A stretch of DNA of 64,000 nucleotides from Artemisia argyi (taxonomy: Eukaryota > Streptophyta > Magnoliopsida > Asterales > Asteraceae): positions 26,174,065-26,238,064 of the forward strand of contig CM060685.1 of the NCBI GenBank assembly GCA_030686995.1, read 5' to 3'. Below the pieces are notes generated by a model. The model did no database searches. It was not told the DNA's origin and worked only from the letters and a program-made list of their open reading frames with translations. The translations under genes and the position numbers were made by a program. Shown here one piece after another: positions 10,917-22,500 of this stretch. Each line of letters begins with the position of its first letter. Position 1 is the stretch's first letter.

Positions 10917-12047
10917 TAATAAGAAAACAAGTATATGTGGCTTATGGGCCCATTAAAAGTTCAAAGAGAAAAAAGAGAACAAGTACTCGTATAAGTTTGT
11001 ACTGTATAGTGATTTTTATTTTTTGTATTTTCCTTATTTGGTAGACTCTTCGTTTCTTTATATTGGGTTTAAACAATGCCATGATCCATTATCATAACTG
11101 ATATATGTATCCGTGTAAGTAAAAATATTAAAATAATTAAAAATTTGTTTTTCTAATTAAAATGCATTGACTTGATGCGTCACACGTGTATAATGTTACG
11201 TAGAATAGTAGTGTTGTCGCATATTTCAATGGAGAGTTTGACGTATTAAAATTTATTTAAACCTCTAACACACTATCATAGTATCCAAAAAAGTAAAAAA
11301 GATATCCTCACTTAGCTCCGACAAAACAAACAAGAAAAAAACGGGTACGAATTTATGAAAGTCAAAAGTGCTAAAAGCTAAGTTATGAATTAATATATAT
11401 TATACATATTCATATAAAATAAAAAAGATTTCATAGTTACGCTATATGAGTTTTGATCATTTGAGTTTGTTTTGCATTTATAAGAACAATTTTACTCATA
11501 TCTCTCACCTATATGGAATAAATATAATGAACAAAATTGTTTAATAATATAAACTTTAATACGTGTATATTTGCAAATATATTTCATAAGGTGATGCAAT
11601 ACTTTTAAAAGTGCAAATACTATAAAACAAATTATCATATATATATTTTTTTGAATGGCAGAAAGATTATATCAAAACTAGCAAGATACTAGGAATTAGA
11701 AAAGGTTACAAAGTCAATCGTTCCAATTAGAAACTAATATACCTCTATATTTTAACCAAGGAACATAAACGAATATAATCGTAAATATCACTTTTCCTCA
11801 AATGTTGAGAGTTAAAAGTGATGTTGCTTCGGAATGTAAAATATCATATTGGTGATTACTTGGTGTAAATGTTTACACAATATAAAATGTAATGAAATAA
11901 TTTTGTTAATGTCTAAAGTTATTCTAACATAAAATGATTGTTTTCACTAAAGCTATTGTAACGAAAAATGTATGATAAAAAAAAGTTACTCGATAAATAT
12001 ATTATTTACAGGGTACCCGCCGCCGCAACGCGCGGGTACCCTGCTAG

Positions 12048-12906
12048 TATGAATTAATAGTATTTGAGTTACTTTTAATTAGTTAAGACATTTCTTAAAA
12101 GTAAAAATGGCATTTTATTAGATAAAGGTGGAATATTGTAACTCTCTCAAAATTATGTAAAGTCAACGATAAACACTTATTATGAAAGAATCATAGCAGT
12201 CGACAGTCTTCGTATTTAATTTATAATGAATGTCGACATAATTCGTATAAATAGAGAGATAGAGAGTTTTCCCTAACCAAATTTGCATTGGTCTTCCTTT
12301 TGTCCTAGCTATAGCCTATACGTGTCTTCATGTAGAACCCAGCTTTTATATTTCTTTATTTAGCAAAGAACCCAACTTTTATAGATAACAACATTTTCTA
12401 TGCTTTTAATAAATGATTTGGTGATGCAAAAGGTGTTTTATTCTAGATACTACATTGCTATTGATTGGCATTGACTGGTAGTCTGGTAGAAAAAGGTAAC
12501 TTCAACTTGCAAAAATGTTTAACTAAACCTAAGTTTTACCTGAAAATTTCTTCATACTCTTCATAATTGTAATCCATAGAAGTATATGACATTCAGCATA
12601 TGAAGGGAAAGGGAATAAAAATAGATCACATGATATGATAAACCAGAAACCCGGTTTCGACTGAATACAAAATAAGGCATTTTAGTTATGAAAAGTTTAA
12701 GGAAACCAATCCGGTTCAGGTCACCAAGAATTGAACTGAAATCATGCTTTTTCAGTTGGTTGGTTCTTCGACTAAATTTAATTTTGCTGTACGCCTGCCA
12801 AAATATATTGGATATGTACAATAAAAAACAGACATTAAACGTCACATGCATAAACAAAAGGTTATCAAATATCCAAGGACAACATGTTCATCTTTTGTTG
12901 TTTGCA
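12048..12906. other. Intergenic, no gene seen
   Basis: AT-rich. The segment 12318-12415 ('catgtagaaccca', 'aacccaacttttatagata') resembles the last 70 bases of the window (63935-64000), so part of it is a dispersed repeat. Confidence 0.5.
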
Positions 12907-12912
12907 TTTATT
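12907..12912 (-). terminator. Candidate poly(A) signal AATAAA
   Basis: AATAAA on the minus strand about 95 nt past the stop codon of the four-exon gene at 13008-16567. Placed by position only. Confidence 0.35.
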
Positions 12913-13007
12913 TTAGATTGTAAATTCTAAATATATTGAACCGCAGCTGCCGAATGAAGGTGGTAGTCTTTAAATGCTTGTTCACATTACCACATATCAA
13001 AAAACCA

Positions 13008-14029
13008 TCACTGGCGTTTGCGTTTGTTGGATGGTTTTTCAGAATTTGTTGATGCAATACCATCAGAGTTCTTCTCACCTTCATCCTGCTTCCCAGCTGA
13101 TTCATTGATAACAGCAAGTCGAATACTGCTAGATATAAGATATCATGAGAAACAGTTGGCAACAGTTGCAACGAGGCACAATGGCCTGACCTATGACGCG
13201 TCTCTTAAGTCTATACAACCCACTCGATGTGAAAATTTAGTTGCGAGGGTTGTGTTTTACCAATAACAGATCAAACAGGTAAAATCAACCATATTAGATT
13301 AGAAGAAAACGAGTAAATAAAGTCGGCCAAAAGTGTATTATTACTGTATTAACCCGCTTGAATCATCTTATCCAAATTTGATTATTATCAATATATATAA
13401 AAAAAATGAAACTAACCAATTTTACAAACATACTTCACCAAATACCCAATTTTTATCAAAAAAAAAGCCGTTATACCCACAAAACTAGCAAGGTTTGGGA
13501 GAATTTGCGGATTTTTAGAAAACGCGCAAGATTTGACCTTGCGAGTCAAACCTTGTGAATTTTTTAAAAAAAATCACAAGGTTTGACCTTGCTAGGCCAA
13601 GCTTGCTAGTTTTCTGAAAACTAGCAAGGTTGACTTAGCAAGGTCAACCTTGGGACTTTTTAAAAAAAAATCGCAAACCTTGGAAGTGCTGCTAATCAAG
13701 ACGGTTCAAGCTCAAAGGATTGGATTGATGACGAGTTCATACGAAACTTGATGAATATTTGGTGAGTTCATACGGTTCAAGCTCAATTTGATCTTAACTG
13801 AAGTTTGAAGTTTGAGTACCCTATTTTTGAACACCTATTCACACCCTGAAGTTTGAAGTAGCTTCAGGGTGTTCAAAAATAGGGTACTCAAACTACAAAC
13901 TTCTGTTAAGATCGAATTGAACTTGAACCGTATGAACTCACCAAATATTCATCAAGTTTCGTATGAACTCATCATCAATCCAATCCTTTGAGCTTGCAAC
14001 GTCTTGATAGCAGCACTCCCAAGGTTTGC

Positions 14030-14082
<53 letters not shown>

Positions 14083-15879
14083 CACAAGGTTGACCTAGCA
14101 AGGCCAAACCTTGCGATTCTAAAAAAATCGCAAGGTCAAATCTTGCAAGTTTTCTAAAGATCCACAAATCTTGCTAGTTCTGTGGGTATTTCGGCTTTTT
14201 TTTATATATATAAAAGTTGAGTATTTGGTGAAGTATGTTTGTAAAACTGGTTATTTTTGTCATTTTCCCATACATATATTTGGTAAACATATTTGACAGG
14301 CCATTTATATATATAATTTTTTTTTAAAAGTGTTTCAAATCAATCCAAACTGCGCCGTCCCGTTTTTAAACCCATACCAAAAAAGTTCGTTTAACGTGTT
14401 AACCAACCCGCCTATTTTGCCACCATATATCAAATTCAATAACAAAGCTTTTTAAATGTAACCTGGTTTCCCCGGTATGTTTCGGGTCCGCAAGCAATTT
14501 CCCTTTTATCTCGCCAACTGCAAAAATTGCCAAGTAGTTGAATTAAGAGACTCATAATTTCATACGTTGATTAAGAAAGTGATGATGTTTTATATATACT
14601 TTCATAAAACACACCTTTATTATAATAACCCAAAGGATCAGCATAAGAAGACATAACCGATAACCTATAGCAAAAAGTTAGCAATCACGACTGTAAGTAT
14701 ATGCCACCTGAGTGGTAACTTTTTAATATAAATTCAGTATTACCGCTTGCCCCCCATCTTTTCACTTGCTTCGTAAACATCTTCGGAGAAATCTAAAAGT
14801 GGGTTCATAGGAAAAGAAATAAGACTGTAAGTTACACATCATTAAACAATATGACTCTGCTTTAGCATTGCATTGTCATCAACTACCATATTAGCTGCTA
14901 TCAATTTTTATGCTCTTGATTCTTTATTTTGTGACTCCGTTTAGAGCTTAGAATTAAAAACATGAAATACATGCTAAAATAAAGTTACAGATAACCGAGG
15001 TATCCCTGTGACATTTTTCAACCCGTTCACTGACCACCCTCAAATGTGTACCTAGTGAGGTTTGAACCCTATACCTCTTGTGAGGAGGTCAAGTGCCTCA
15101 CAACTAGGCCATTTGGTGGTGGTACACGTTAAGGGCTGATATTATAACTTCTAAATTTTGTTGGTCATTTTCACTTCTCTAAAACCAAGTTTGACACATC
15201 TTTGTATTTGTATTCACATTGTCTGATATCTTGATTGAAAACCGTGAAGAGATGATACTTCCACAGTTACACATGCTACATTTATATGAAAATGGAGTTT
15301 TAAAAAACAAAACATGGCAGTCATTTTTCGAGCATTACCTCCATATATATCATTTTCGGGCAAGATATAAGCCTTGAGATATTCAAAATTACTTCCATGT
15401 TTTTCTAGCAGCGCCTGCGTCTCTTTGTCGATCATAGTCCTAAACAAAAACCCCAAAAAAGAGAGAGATCATTTGGCATATCATAGAAAACATTAAACAA
15501 TGGCTTTTTTGAGTTTTTATAATGTAGATTATGCTACAAACCAAATAGATCAGCTACAGAACGGGTGCTTGCTGAACAAGATGTAATACTAAAGTAGAGT
15601 ATTAAAATGTGTGGTTAGCTTCTAGCAAAGAAACATTCAAAACCAAAAATATAAGAACACATTTCTTTTGTTTATTTTGTGTCAGCAACACATCTCGTTA
15701 AGACGTTTGAGTCAATAAGAGATATAAACCCTCTGCATCTAGTGTTTCTTAAGTCACCGATAGCAGCGATTACCTCAAGCTATTTTCTTCATCTTCTAGC
15801 ACAGGCTTTGTATATGTGAATTGTATATGATGACTACTCAGAAGTACCTTTAGAAATTCGTAAATAACCAAAAACAAAA

Positions 15880-15916
<37 letters not shown>

Positions 15917-16567
15917 AATAATCTCATGCTATTAGCCCAAGACTCCCCTATGGAGAATCGGAATCAAATATGACTCCAATCCAGACTCGCACTTGGCACG
16001 CTTAAAATTATCACATGGAGGTTATTTAGGCACAAAAGTTAGAAGGAAATATCGTTTACTTCATAGTTCATACAAACTCATTGAAGTGAGAACGGTTAAT
16101 GTATCAACTATCTTAAAATTTCTTTTGGTAGTCGGCACTCGGCACCTTTCAACATGTATCTATGTAGATCTTACATTTATAGATGCGAATTAACATAGTC
16201 AAACTTCAGTTGTTTTCCTTATTTGATAATTCTTTTAGTCCTCAAACAATTTCTTAACTTTCTTACTCTGTTTGTTCAGATGAAGTTAATTGTTAAATCT
16301 TAACGAAATTTACAATTTTGACCAACAACGCTAGTAAATATATCAGTAAATGATCATATAGTCCAGAAAAGGCAGACAAAACCTACAATCAAAGAAGCAC
16401 AGTTTTATTGAATGCAGAATGTATCTCTAGACATGTCGATCATAAAACTGATCAAGCAAGAAACGAGTGACCAGCAAAAGCAACAACAAAGAATAAGACT
16501 AGATGCTAAGCATTTGTGTGTGCGTGTGTAAGAAAGAGAGAGTATACCACTTCTTTGAGCCCTCCAT
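13008..16567 (-). CDS. Four-exon gene for a 96-residue protein of unknown function
   Basis: Exons on the minus strand: 16567-16548 (20 bp, ATG), 15439-15339 (101 bp), 14792-14744 (49 bp), 13128-13008 (121 bp, TGA). All introns are GT-AG (GTATAC, GTAATG and GTAATA donors; TTTAG, TTTAG and TCTAG acceptors), and all three split codons rejoin in frame, total 291 bp. The protein starts MEGSKKW and has ETQALLEKHGSNFEYLKAY in exon 2 and DVYEASEKMGGKR in exon 3. It ends in an acidic/Ser-rich tail with a basic NKRKRQ C-terminus resembling a nuclear-localisation signal. No membrane segment or signal peptide. If intron 3 is retained, exon 3 stops after 57 residues. I do not recognise the family. A TATA box and telo-box lie upstream. 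Introns of 1.1, 0.55 and 1.6 kb contain a SINE and a giant palindrome. Gene model is by eye and could miss an exon. Confidence 0.55.
13404..14262. repeat. ~860-bp near-perfect palindrome (two ~420-bp arms)
   Basis: From the centre near 13840 the sequence reads out as inverted copies: 'gaacacc'/'ggtgttc', 'gagtaccctatttttgaac' against its complement, 'ttcatacggttcaagctca' against its complement, then 'ctagcaaggttt' blocks and outer 'ccaattttacaaacatac' / 'gtatgtttgtaaaactgg'. The arms differ by small changes and by a 47-nt poly(T) (14032-14078) facing a short poly(A). It lies inside intron 3 of the 96-residue gene. A foldback/MITE origin is likely; no TSD was identified. Confidence 0.85.
14985..15115 (-). 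mobile_element. tRNA-derived SINE (minus strand)
   Basis: On the minus strand an A-box-like TGGCCTAGTTGTGAGG (15111-15096) is followed about 30 nt on by a B-box-like GGTTCAAACCTC (15068-15057), the internal RNA polymerase III promoter layout of tRNA-derived SINEs. It lies in intron 2 of the 96-residue gene. The element does not fold as an intact tRNA; exact ends are uncertain. Confidence 0.6.
15881..15921. repeat. (AAAT)n microsatellite
   Basis: Tetranucleotide run 'aaataaataaat...' passing into AAT, inside intron 1 of the 96-residue gene. Confidence 0.9.
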
Positions 16568-16631
16568 GTTGCTGTTAACAAATGTCAGATGTGCTGACAA
16601 ATGTTTTGGCTGCGGCGACTGCAAGAGAATG

Positions 16632-16668
16632 ATGAAATGAGAAAATTTTAGGGTTTTATCCTTTTATA
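16632..16668 (-). promoter_or_regulatory. TATA box and telo-box upstream of the 96-residue gene
   Basis: Minus-strand TATAAAAG (16668-16661) lies ~95 nt upstream of the ATG. It is followed by AAACCCTAAAA (16657-16647), a telo-box; in plants this motif is typical of promoters of translation and cell-growth genes. Predicted transcription start near 16632, leaving a ~65-nt leader. Confidence 0.5.
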
Positions 16669-17381
16669 CCCATTCAGTAAATTAAAAAACGCGGAAACGG
16701 CGGATATCTCTAGGTAAAGCTAATATCATCCAATTTAGAAAAACAATCTTAAGTATTAAACCGTGAATCAGGTAACGTAGAGAGGGTTAAATAGTAAAAA
16801 GCCAGCTATTATTACCGCATACTAACAAAGAACTCACTACCAAATTAGTATCTCCACTCCCGAAATGGATCAAGTAATTGTCTGCATACAGAACAGAAAA
16901 TTAATCCGATTGAAGGCATAATCACATGTTCAGAGATTATTTGGTTACTGTTTCACAAAATTCAACCAACTTCCTTGATACCACTAGTGTCATCCAAAGT
17001 GCACAAAAACATTAAAAATCGATTGCCACACATTAAGGAGGAATGTGATTGTTGAGTAATTAGTCTTCAATATGTCTAAACCACAATGCAGATTTGCATG
17101 TCTCTGCAAAAAACTATTAACTTGTCGCTTCATTTCATTAGAAGATTTTACGCAAAAAACTACTTATACTTCATAATTCTTAAGTCACATTTCAGCAGGG
17201 TAACTCTATAATAGACACATTTCATGACGAGTCCATAAGTTACAGCATTCAGATAACTTATCACATAATGACTAATGTTACTTTCACAGCCCGCTCATAC
17301 TTAATCTGTGATCTCGACCTTTGTATTGTTATAGACACTACTAATAAGTCAGCCCTATCTGCCTATGTAACATTGCTTAGG
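16669..17381. other. Intergenic, no gene seen
   Basis: AT-rich sequence upstream of the candidate gene with no exon-like segments or transposon termini recognised. Confidence 0.5.
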
Positions 17382-17925
17382 GGGGTGTTTTGGAAAGCTT
17401 ATCAAAGCAGCTTATTAGCTTACTGCATTCTCAGGGGGTGTTAGGGTAAGCTTATTTTTGGGAATTACTGGCTTATTATTAGCTTACTGCATTCTCAGGG
17501 GGTGTTACTGCAAGCTAACCTTTTAGGCTTGTTAGCTTATCGCATCATGGTAAAGCTATCAAGCTCTTTTTGTGTAAAGCCAAACAGTAGCTTATATTAC
17601 AAACTTTTGAGAAGCTCTTTTGGTGTGGCTTATCGAGCCTATTCGAGAATGCTTATTCCTACATATTATACTTCTACAACTATAAGCAAATAAGCTAATC
17701 CAAACACTAAACGCTTACGTCTTTATACAACTATAACACAAAAATCCCCTTTTACAAAATAAGCATAAGCCATTAGCCTATCTTGAGTATCCAAACAGCT
17801 AACTTATGTCAAAACATCAATGATCAAGGAGCTTATATAAAAGAGCTTTTTTAACTTATAAGTCACTAAACTAATAAGCACAAGCTCTTTTGGATAAACA
17901 AACCCAAACAAAGCTTACCTCTTTA
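17382..17925. mobile_element. MITE-like element with GGGGTGTTTTGG...CCAAACAAAG ends
   Basis: Begins GGGGGGTGTTTTGGAAAGCTTATC and closes with 'ggataaacaaacccaaacaaagcttacc', diverged inverted ends. The first ~100 bp is internally duplicated ('cttattagcttactgcattctc' seen twice). 'Aagctta' motifs recur throughout. Non-coding; hAT-type MITE likely. Confidence 0.5.
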
Positions 17926-17944
17926 CATTCACTTTCGCATCTCA

Positions 17945-18060
17945 CCACCACAACAACAATACCCCATCCCAATCCTCTCTAAGTGAGGTATGAGTGAGGT
18001 GGAATGTAGACAGATCATACCCGTACATTACGTTAAACCTGACTTTCACATCTCACTGGT
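17945..18060 (-). mobile_element. SINE 3' fragment with (TTG)n tail
   Basis: On the minus strand the sequence ends ATTGTTGTTGTGGTGG after a conserved-looking body ('gggtatgatctgtctacatt', 'cctcacttagagaggattgg'). Plant TS-type SINEs end in TTG repeats; the tRNA-like 5' part is not clear here, so this is probably truncated. Confidence 0.4.
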
Positions 18061-18119
18061 TCAATTACATTTTTAGTTTGCCCAAACACTTTAGGATTCT
18101 CTTCTAGCTTTTTATACTA

Positions 18120-18343
18120 CTCCATTCAATCTCCGTTCCAAATTAATTGTCCACTACTATAAATAGATTAAAAAATAAAAAATGATGTAGTCTATCATAT
18201 TACCCTTATTTTATATTATTGATACAAAGTTTAAAGAAAAAAGTAATTAATTAGTTAAGGATAAAATTGTCATTCTGTAAAACAAAATAAGAGAGAGAAA
18301 ACTCTGTGTTTTTTTGTCTGGAGACAATTATTTTGAGACGGAG
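18120..18343. mobile_element. Stowaway-like MITE (Tc1/mariner, TA target)
   Basis: 224 bp bounded by TA. The left end CTCCATTCAATCTCCGTTCC...AATTAATTGTCC pairs with the right end GGAGACAATTATTTTGAGACGGAG. The CTCCGT-type terminus and TA duplication fit Stowaway. Confidence 0.65.
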
Positions 18344-18738
18344 TAATTACTTATTTTACCTACGATTACAAAATTGTATCTATACTTAAAAAAGGTGTCA
18401 ATGTGCACCATCAAAATGTCATTTTGATTCATCGAAATGAAGAAGAAGCCACTTATTAGACAAACTAAAATAAATATCTACAAGCTTAAATGAGCCTTAA
18501 AACCAAGACGTCATGCCGTCACGCCACGATAAAATATGATATAAATATATAAATTGTTTCATATTTTATACCACCTTATGCCCGCGCTATTTATAACAAA
18601 AACATATAGCGAGTAAATTTAGTTACCTGATGACATGAATTGATGCTCGGTAATTAGTGGTTGCCTTTTTTGGTTTTCACTGGTGAGGATGTTGACTGAA
18701 GAGAGCGTGAGTGGGGACAGAGACATAATGATTTTGAT

Positions 18739-20000
18739 CAAGGTTGTCAGGATCGCGATCCTGATCGTAGGATCGCACGATCCTACGATCCCACACTCAA
18801 AAAACGATCAGGATCTTAATGGGATCTTAAATCAGGTAGGATCGTTCAGGATCGTAGGATCGGATCGTAAGATCGTAGGATCGTTTACGATCCGATCCTG
18901 TTGCTAACCCATTTTAGCCCATTTTTTTTTTACTTTTTTTTTCCTATGTGAAGCATTTAAGCCCATGTTTGATTCAAAAAACCCAATCACAATCACTAAT
19001 TCATTGTTTTTCATATCTGACCATTCGATTTAAAGTGACAGATGCTCATTATAGGAAATTAGCATTAGCATTGACTAAATTAAGTACGAAATTATTACGA
19101 TATTGACTAACAATATTTTCACGACAACTACATGCTACTTTTACCAACACACATATGATTTATTAATTTATATTAAGTCTTGCGTATGTACATTTCAAAT
19201 AGTATAAACTAAAAACTAGTTTATTTCTTGTTCACCATGAAGCAAACTTTAAAGTATGGGCATTCTTTTTATTTTTTAACGTTATATAGTTTACAAATTG
19301 ATAAAGTATAGACTTATACCGAGATAATCATGACAGGCAAATGTAATAATCTATATACGCATGGCCAAGCACATAATGTCATATGACAATAAATCTTGAA
19401 ATAAAAATTATCTAAAAGAAAAAACAGTACAAGTATATGCCATTTACAGTGATGTGTGAACATTTTGAGAAGTATCCATTATTTAGAAGAAAAAAAAAAA
19501 GAAAAAAAAAAAAAAGAAAAGAAAAACTAATTCTTAATTGAAATGCACCAAAAATCTCAGTTTCTTCTTTGATAATTGCTAGTTTGCACCATAGCTAGTT
19601 TATAAAGTTTCATTATGACCATGTCTGTATTTCCTTTGTATCGAACATCATTATTTAATGATTGAAACATGAGTGGTGCACAATGTAGTATCTCTTTTAT
19701 ATCCAAATTGTTCATTTAGCGATTGAAACATGAAGTAACTTTGTGCAAGTATATATTGCAATATATCTAATGTTTTACTAATACGGTATTTGAACAAGGA
19801 TCTTATTGTTTTAGCATCTATTTATATTCGTTTATCATATAAAATATTATATAAAAATATATATATAAGTATAGAACTACAACCCCGATACAAAAATATG
19901 TACATTTTCATAGGATCTTACGATCCCGATCCGATCCTACGATCACGATCTTGCAAAGCCGAAAACGATCCTAGGTAGGATCCCGATCCTGACAACCTTG
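18739..20000. mobile_element. Non-autonomous hAT element (1262 bp, 8-bp TSD ATTTTGAT)
   Basis: TIR CAAGGTTGTCAGGATCG, perfect over 17 bp at both ends, flanked by ATTTTGAT at 18731-18738 and 20001-20008; an 8-bp TSD defines hAT. Subterminal regions (18755-18895 and 19915-19990) are packed with GGATCGTAGGATCG repeats in both orientations, the expected clustered transposase-binding sites. The middle ~1 kb is AT-rich and non-coding. Confidence 0.9.
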
Positions 20001-20089
20001 ATTTTGATAGTCAACTACTAAGACTAAGGCACGTACGCAGCTTTTTTTAGAGCTGTAAGTTTTTTATTAAAAAAATAATCTCCTCTAAA

Positions 20090-20342
20090 ATAAATAGCTT
20101 TGTTTGGATATATCAGCTTCAAGCTTTTAATTTAAATAAGTAGTTTCAAAATGAAAAGCTGATTCATTAAGCTTTTAAAATATTTTGGAGTTGTTAAAAC
20201 ATAAAATTACTGTTAACAGCCAATATTTACATTTAACAGTTAATTTACCAAACACTTTTATTTATAAAAAGATACAGCTTGTAGCTCATGTTACCAGCCT
20301 TGCAGTTTACAGCTTACAGCTAGTTTTGCCAAACATAGCCTA
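20090..20342. mobile_element. hAT-like MITE (TAGCTTTGTTTGG...CCAAACATAGCCTA)
   Basis: Inverted ends TAGCTTTGTTTGG and (inverted) TAGGCTATGTTTGG, ~250 bp, rich in AGCTT/AAGCTG motifs, non-coding. TSD not determined. Confidence 0.45.
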
Positions 20343-20887
20343 AATGGCAAGGTGCATATTTTTTCACCATACACATCAGCGTCACGTTATCTTTCTCTCT
20401 CCTCTCACTCCCCTTCACCATTTAGTGGGCAAGGATACTACATATTTATCTTTCATTAAAATACTCACTTTATACAAATATACCCACTAAATACCCTAAC
20501 ACACTCACACACAAAATAATCAAAATAAAAAAAGTACACATGGGCCCGCGTTTTTTTCTTTTTCGTTTGGTAATCAAACCACCATATTTTGTTTCGGGTT
20601 TCGTGTTTCGTGCGTGAACTAGGGAAGTAGGCAAGGGATATGGCGTGTGATACTATGTGAATTGGTGAAGTTTTCACCTCCCTGCCGAATAGCCTAAGGG
20701 TGTGTTTGGTGAGTGTATTGAAATAAGGGAATGGAACGATAATAATAGTGTTATCGCAACACAATTTCTACCGTGATTCTATATAATTATCATAGTATTA
20801 ATCCTAACATGTTATTTACATTCAAGGCCCGCTTGTTTCAAAGTGAGGAAAGGGAAAGGAAAAGAAAAGAGAAAGGAAGTGCAAAAG

Positions 20888-22500
20888 TGTTATGTGTTAG
20901 TAGCAATAATTAGGAAGGTTATATGTTACTTAGACAATAATAAGGAGATTAATTGTATTTAGTTTAAATAAAGTTTAGGATTGTACTTAGATTAGGAAAC
21001 TAGTTGCTTGGCTTGCAAGCTAAGGTTTCTACCCCCTCATCTCTATAAATAGAAATGAGGGGGGATGCTAGTTATTCATTCTTCTTCCTCGTTGTAATAG
21101 CTTTATCAGGTTTTTAATAAAGGTTTGGTACGAGGGTATATCGTGTGCATATTCTTGTCGAGTCTTTGTAGTCTCTCGTGTTGCTACTTGTACTCGATAC
21201 AACTCGCGATCTAGCTAGCGTTCCGCGATCGAACTTCGGATTGTTGTCGAGGTATTTTCCAACAATTGGTATCAAAGCCTTGTTCAAGAAGAACGAATCA
21301 CACAACGTGGATAGAGTCAAAACAAGAGAAACGGCTTAACCGGGCTTGGTTCGTCGGTTACTACGCAGTCGTGGGAGAATCGGCGCTGCGGGTTCGTTAA
21401 CCGTTGGATTTCTACGAAATTTGAACCGTAGGTTGAAGACACATAGATCTAGGATCTCACCGGAGGGATCTTGCATCGGAGCTTCCAGGAAAGAGATATA
21501 GGTTGTCGAAGTTTCTGGTGTGGTTGTGTTCTTTGTCATTTTTCGGTTATTGTTTGGCTATCGTTGTGTAGATTACAAGGTTCAAGATTTCTAGGTTTGC
21601 GAGTCAAGATTACTTGGACAACAAGGTTCTTGAAGTTATCTTGCAAGGAGGTGGATCGATTATCCTAGGGTTATAGAAAATCATTTTCTTTTGTCACAAG
21701 GTTCTTGGAGTTTCGGTTTTGAGCTTCAAAAGTGACAAGGTTTTGCAAGAAGTTTCAACTTCAAGTTTTTGGTTTTTTGGAATTCAAGTCTTGGTGGTTC
21801 TTGGAAGACAAGTAAGGTTTAGCTTTGTCTTGGGATTCAAGAAAAGTGATTACTTGGAGTACAAGGTATATCAAGGTTGTAGACTTGAGGTGGAAAGATC
21901 GAAGCTTTAGGGTTTTTCTAAAGGTTAGTAGATCGATAATTACAAGAAAGCGGTTTAACACACGGCTTGTGAGACTTGTTGGTAAAGTTGGTTAAAAAAC
22001 AACTTGACAAGGTTTGTAGCAAGGTTAAAGAAGAATGGCTAGTATGAATACTAGGTTAAACATCGAAAAGATCGATGGGAATATTGTACAAAAACATGGA
22101 GGTTCAAAACAAGTTGGGTTCAAGCAACTTGGTCTTGGTGTTAAAACAAGGGTCCATGGAGTACATGTTCAAAAGCGTGTTTGGTTTGAGGTGGAACTGC
22201 AGGGAGCTCAGGAAAATCGTGAAGCTGAGGTAATTCAGGAGAGTAACGATCATGCTGCAGTGGCTCAAAGAAAGTTGGAGGTTAAACAACTTGAAGGAAA
22301 GACAAACACAGATTGCTTGGTAAATAAGCAGGTACCTTCTTTTCTTGCTCATGTTTAATAAACATTTGAGTGTAAAATATCTCGTGTGTGTTGGTGCCAC
22401 TCGGCATTAAGGGATCATAACCCTTTACCGAGGTCTTGTTCGAGTAGTTCTTGATTCGTGATTCCGCTCTAGAAATCGGTTTGTTGGATTTCTTCCAACA
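20888..22500 (+). mobile_element. Defective Ty1/copia-type element (TSD AAAAG)
   Basis: 5' LTR 20888-21264 (377 bp, TGTTATG...CCAACA) is followed by PBS TGGTATCAAAGCC (21267-21279), complementary to initiator tRNA-Met. The element ends ...TTCCAACA at 22500, with AAAAG duplicated at 20883-20887 and 22501-22505. Neighbouring units of the surrounding tandem array preserve the empty site (GCAAAAGAATGAGTGAGG). The right LTR is not alignable along its length with the left, so it is truncated or rearranged. No intact gag or pol. Confidence 0.85.
22035..22358 (+). pseudogene. Copia polyprotein remnant ORF (107 codons)
   Basis: Open frame starting MASMNTRLNIEKIDGNIVQK, with KQVGFKQLG and VAQRKLEVKQ segments. 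From memory it resembles a segment of copia polyproteins found in Asteraceae; it has no zinc knuckle, protease, integrase or RT motif. It sits in the reduced internal region of the copia element and is best read as a leftover of a large internal deletion. Whether it is translated is unknown. Confidence 0.5.

Larger units (their letters stand above)
8079..12047 (+). mobile_element. Helitron (3969 bp), non-autonomous, containing a Harbinger element
   Basis: 5' end TCTATACTACTTTAT at 8079; 3' end has a strong hairpin (GGGTACCCGC / GCGGGTACCC, 12011-12040), then TG and CTAG at 12044-12047. The preceding base is A (8078) and the following base T (12048), the expected AT target without duplication. 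Removing the nested Harbinger insertion leaves about 1.98 kb of Helitron with no Rep/helicase domain. 8079-8926 and 10920-12043 hold no gene I recognise. Confidence 0.85.

Noticed and set aside
12561..12857. 98-codon minus-strand ORF downstream of the four-exon gene
   Set aside because: Phe/Tyr/Ser-rich AT-driven frame lying past the candidate poly(A) signal; no supporting features.
15040..15118. A tRNA gene on the minus strand
   Set aside because: Only A- and B-box-like motifs are present; no cloverleaf or acceptor stem, so a tRNA-derived SINE fits better.
14740..16567. Three-exon, 57-residue version as the main gene model
   Set aside because: A GTAATA donor two bases into the CGG codon of exon 3 joins in frame to a fourth exon with a good acceptor and a plausible C-terminus; the short form is kept only as an intron-retention alternative.
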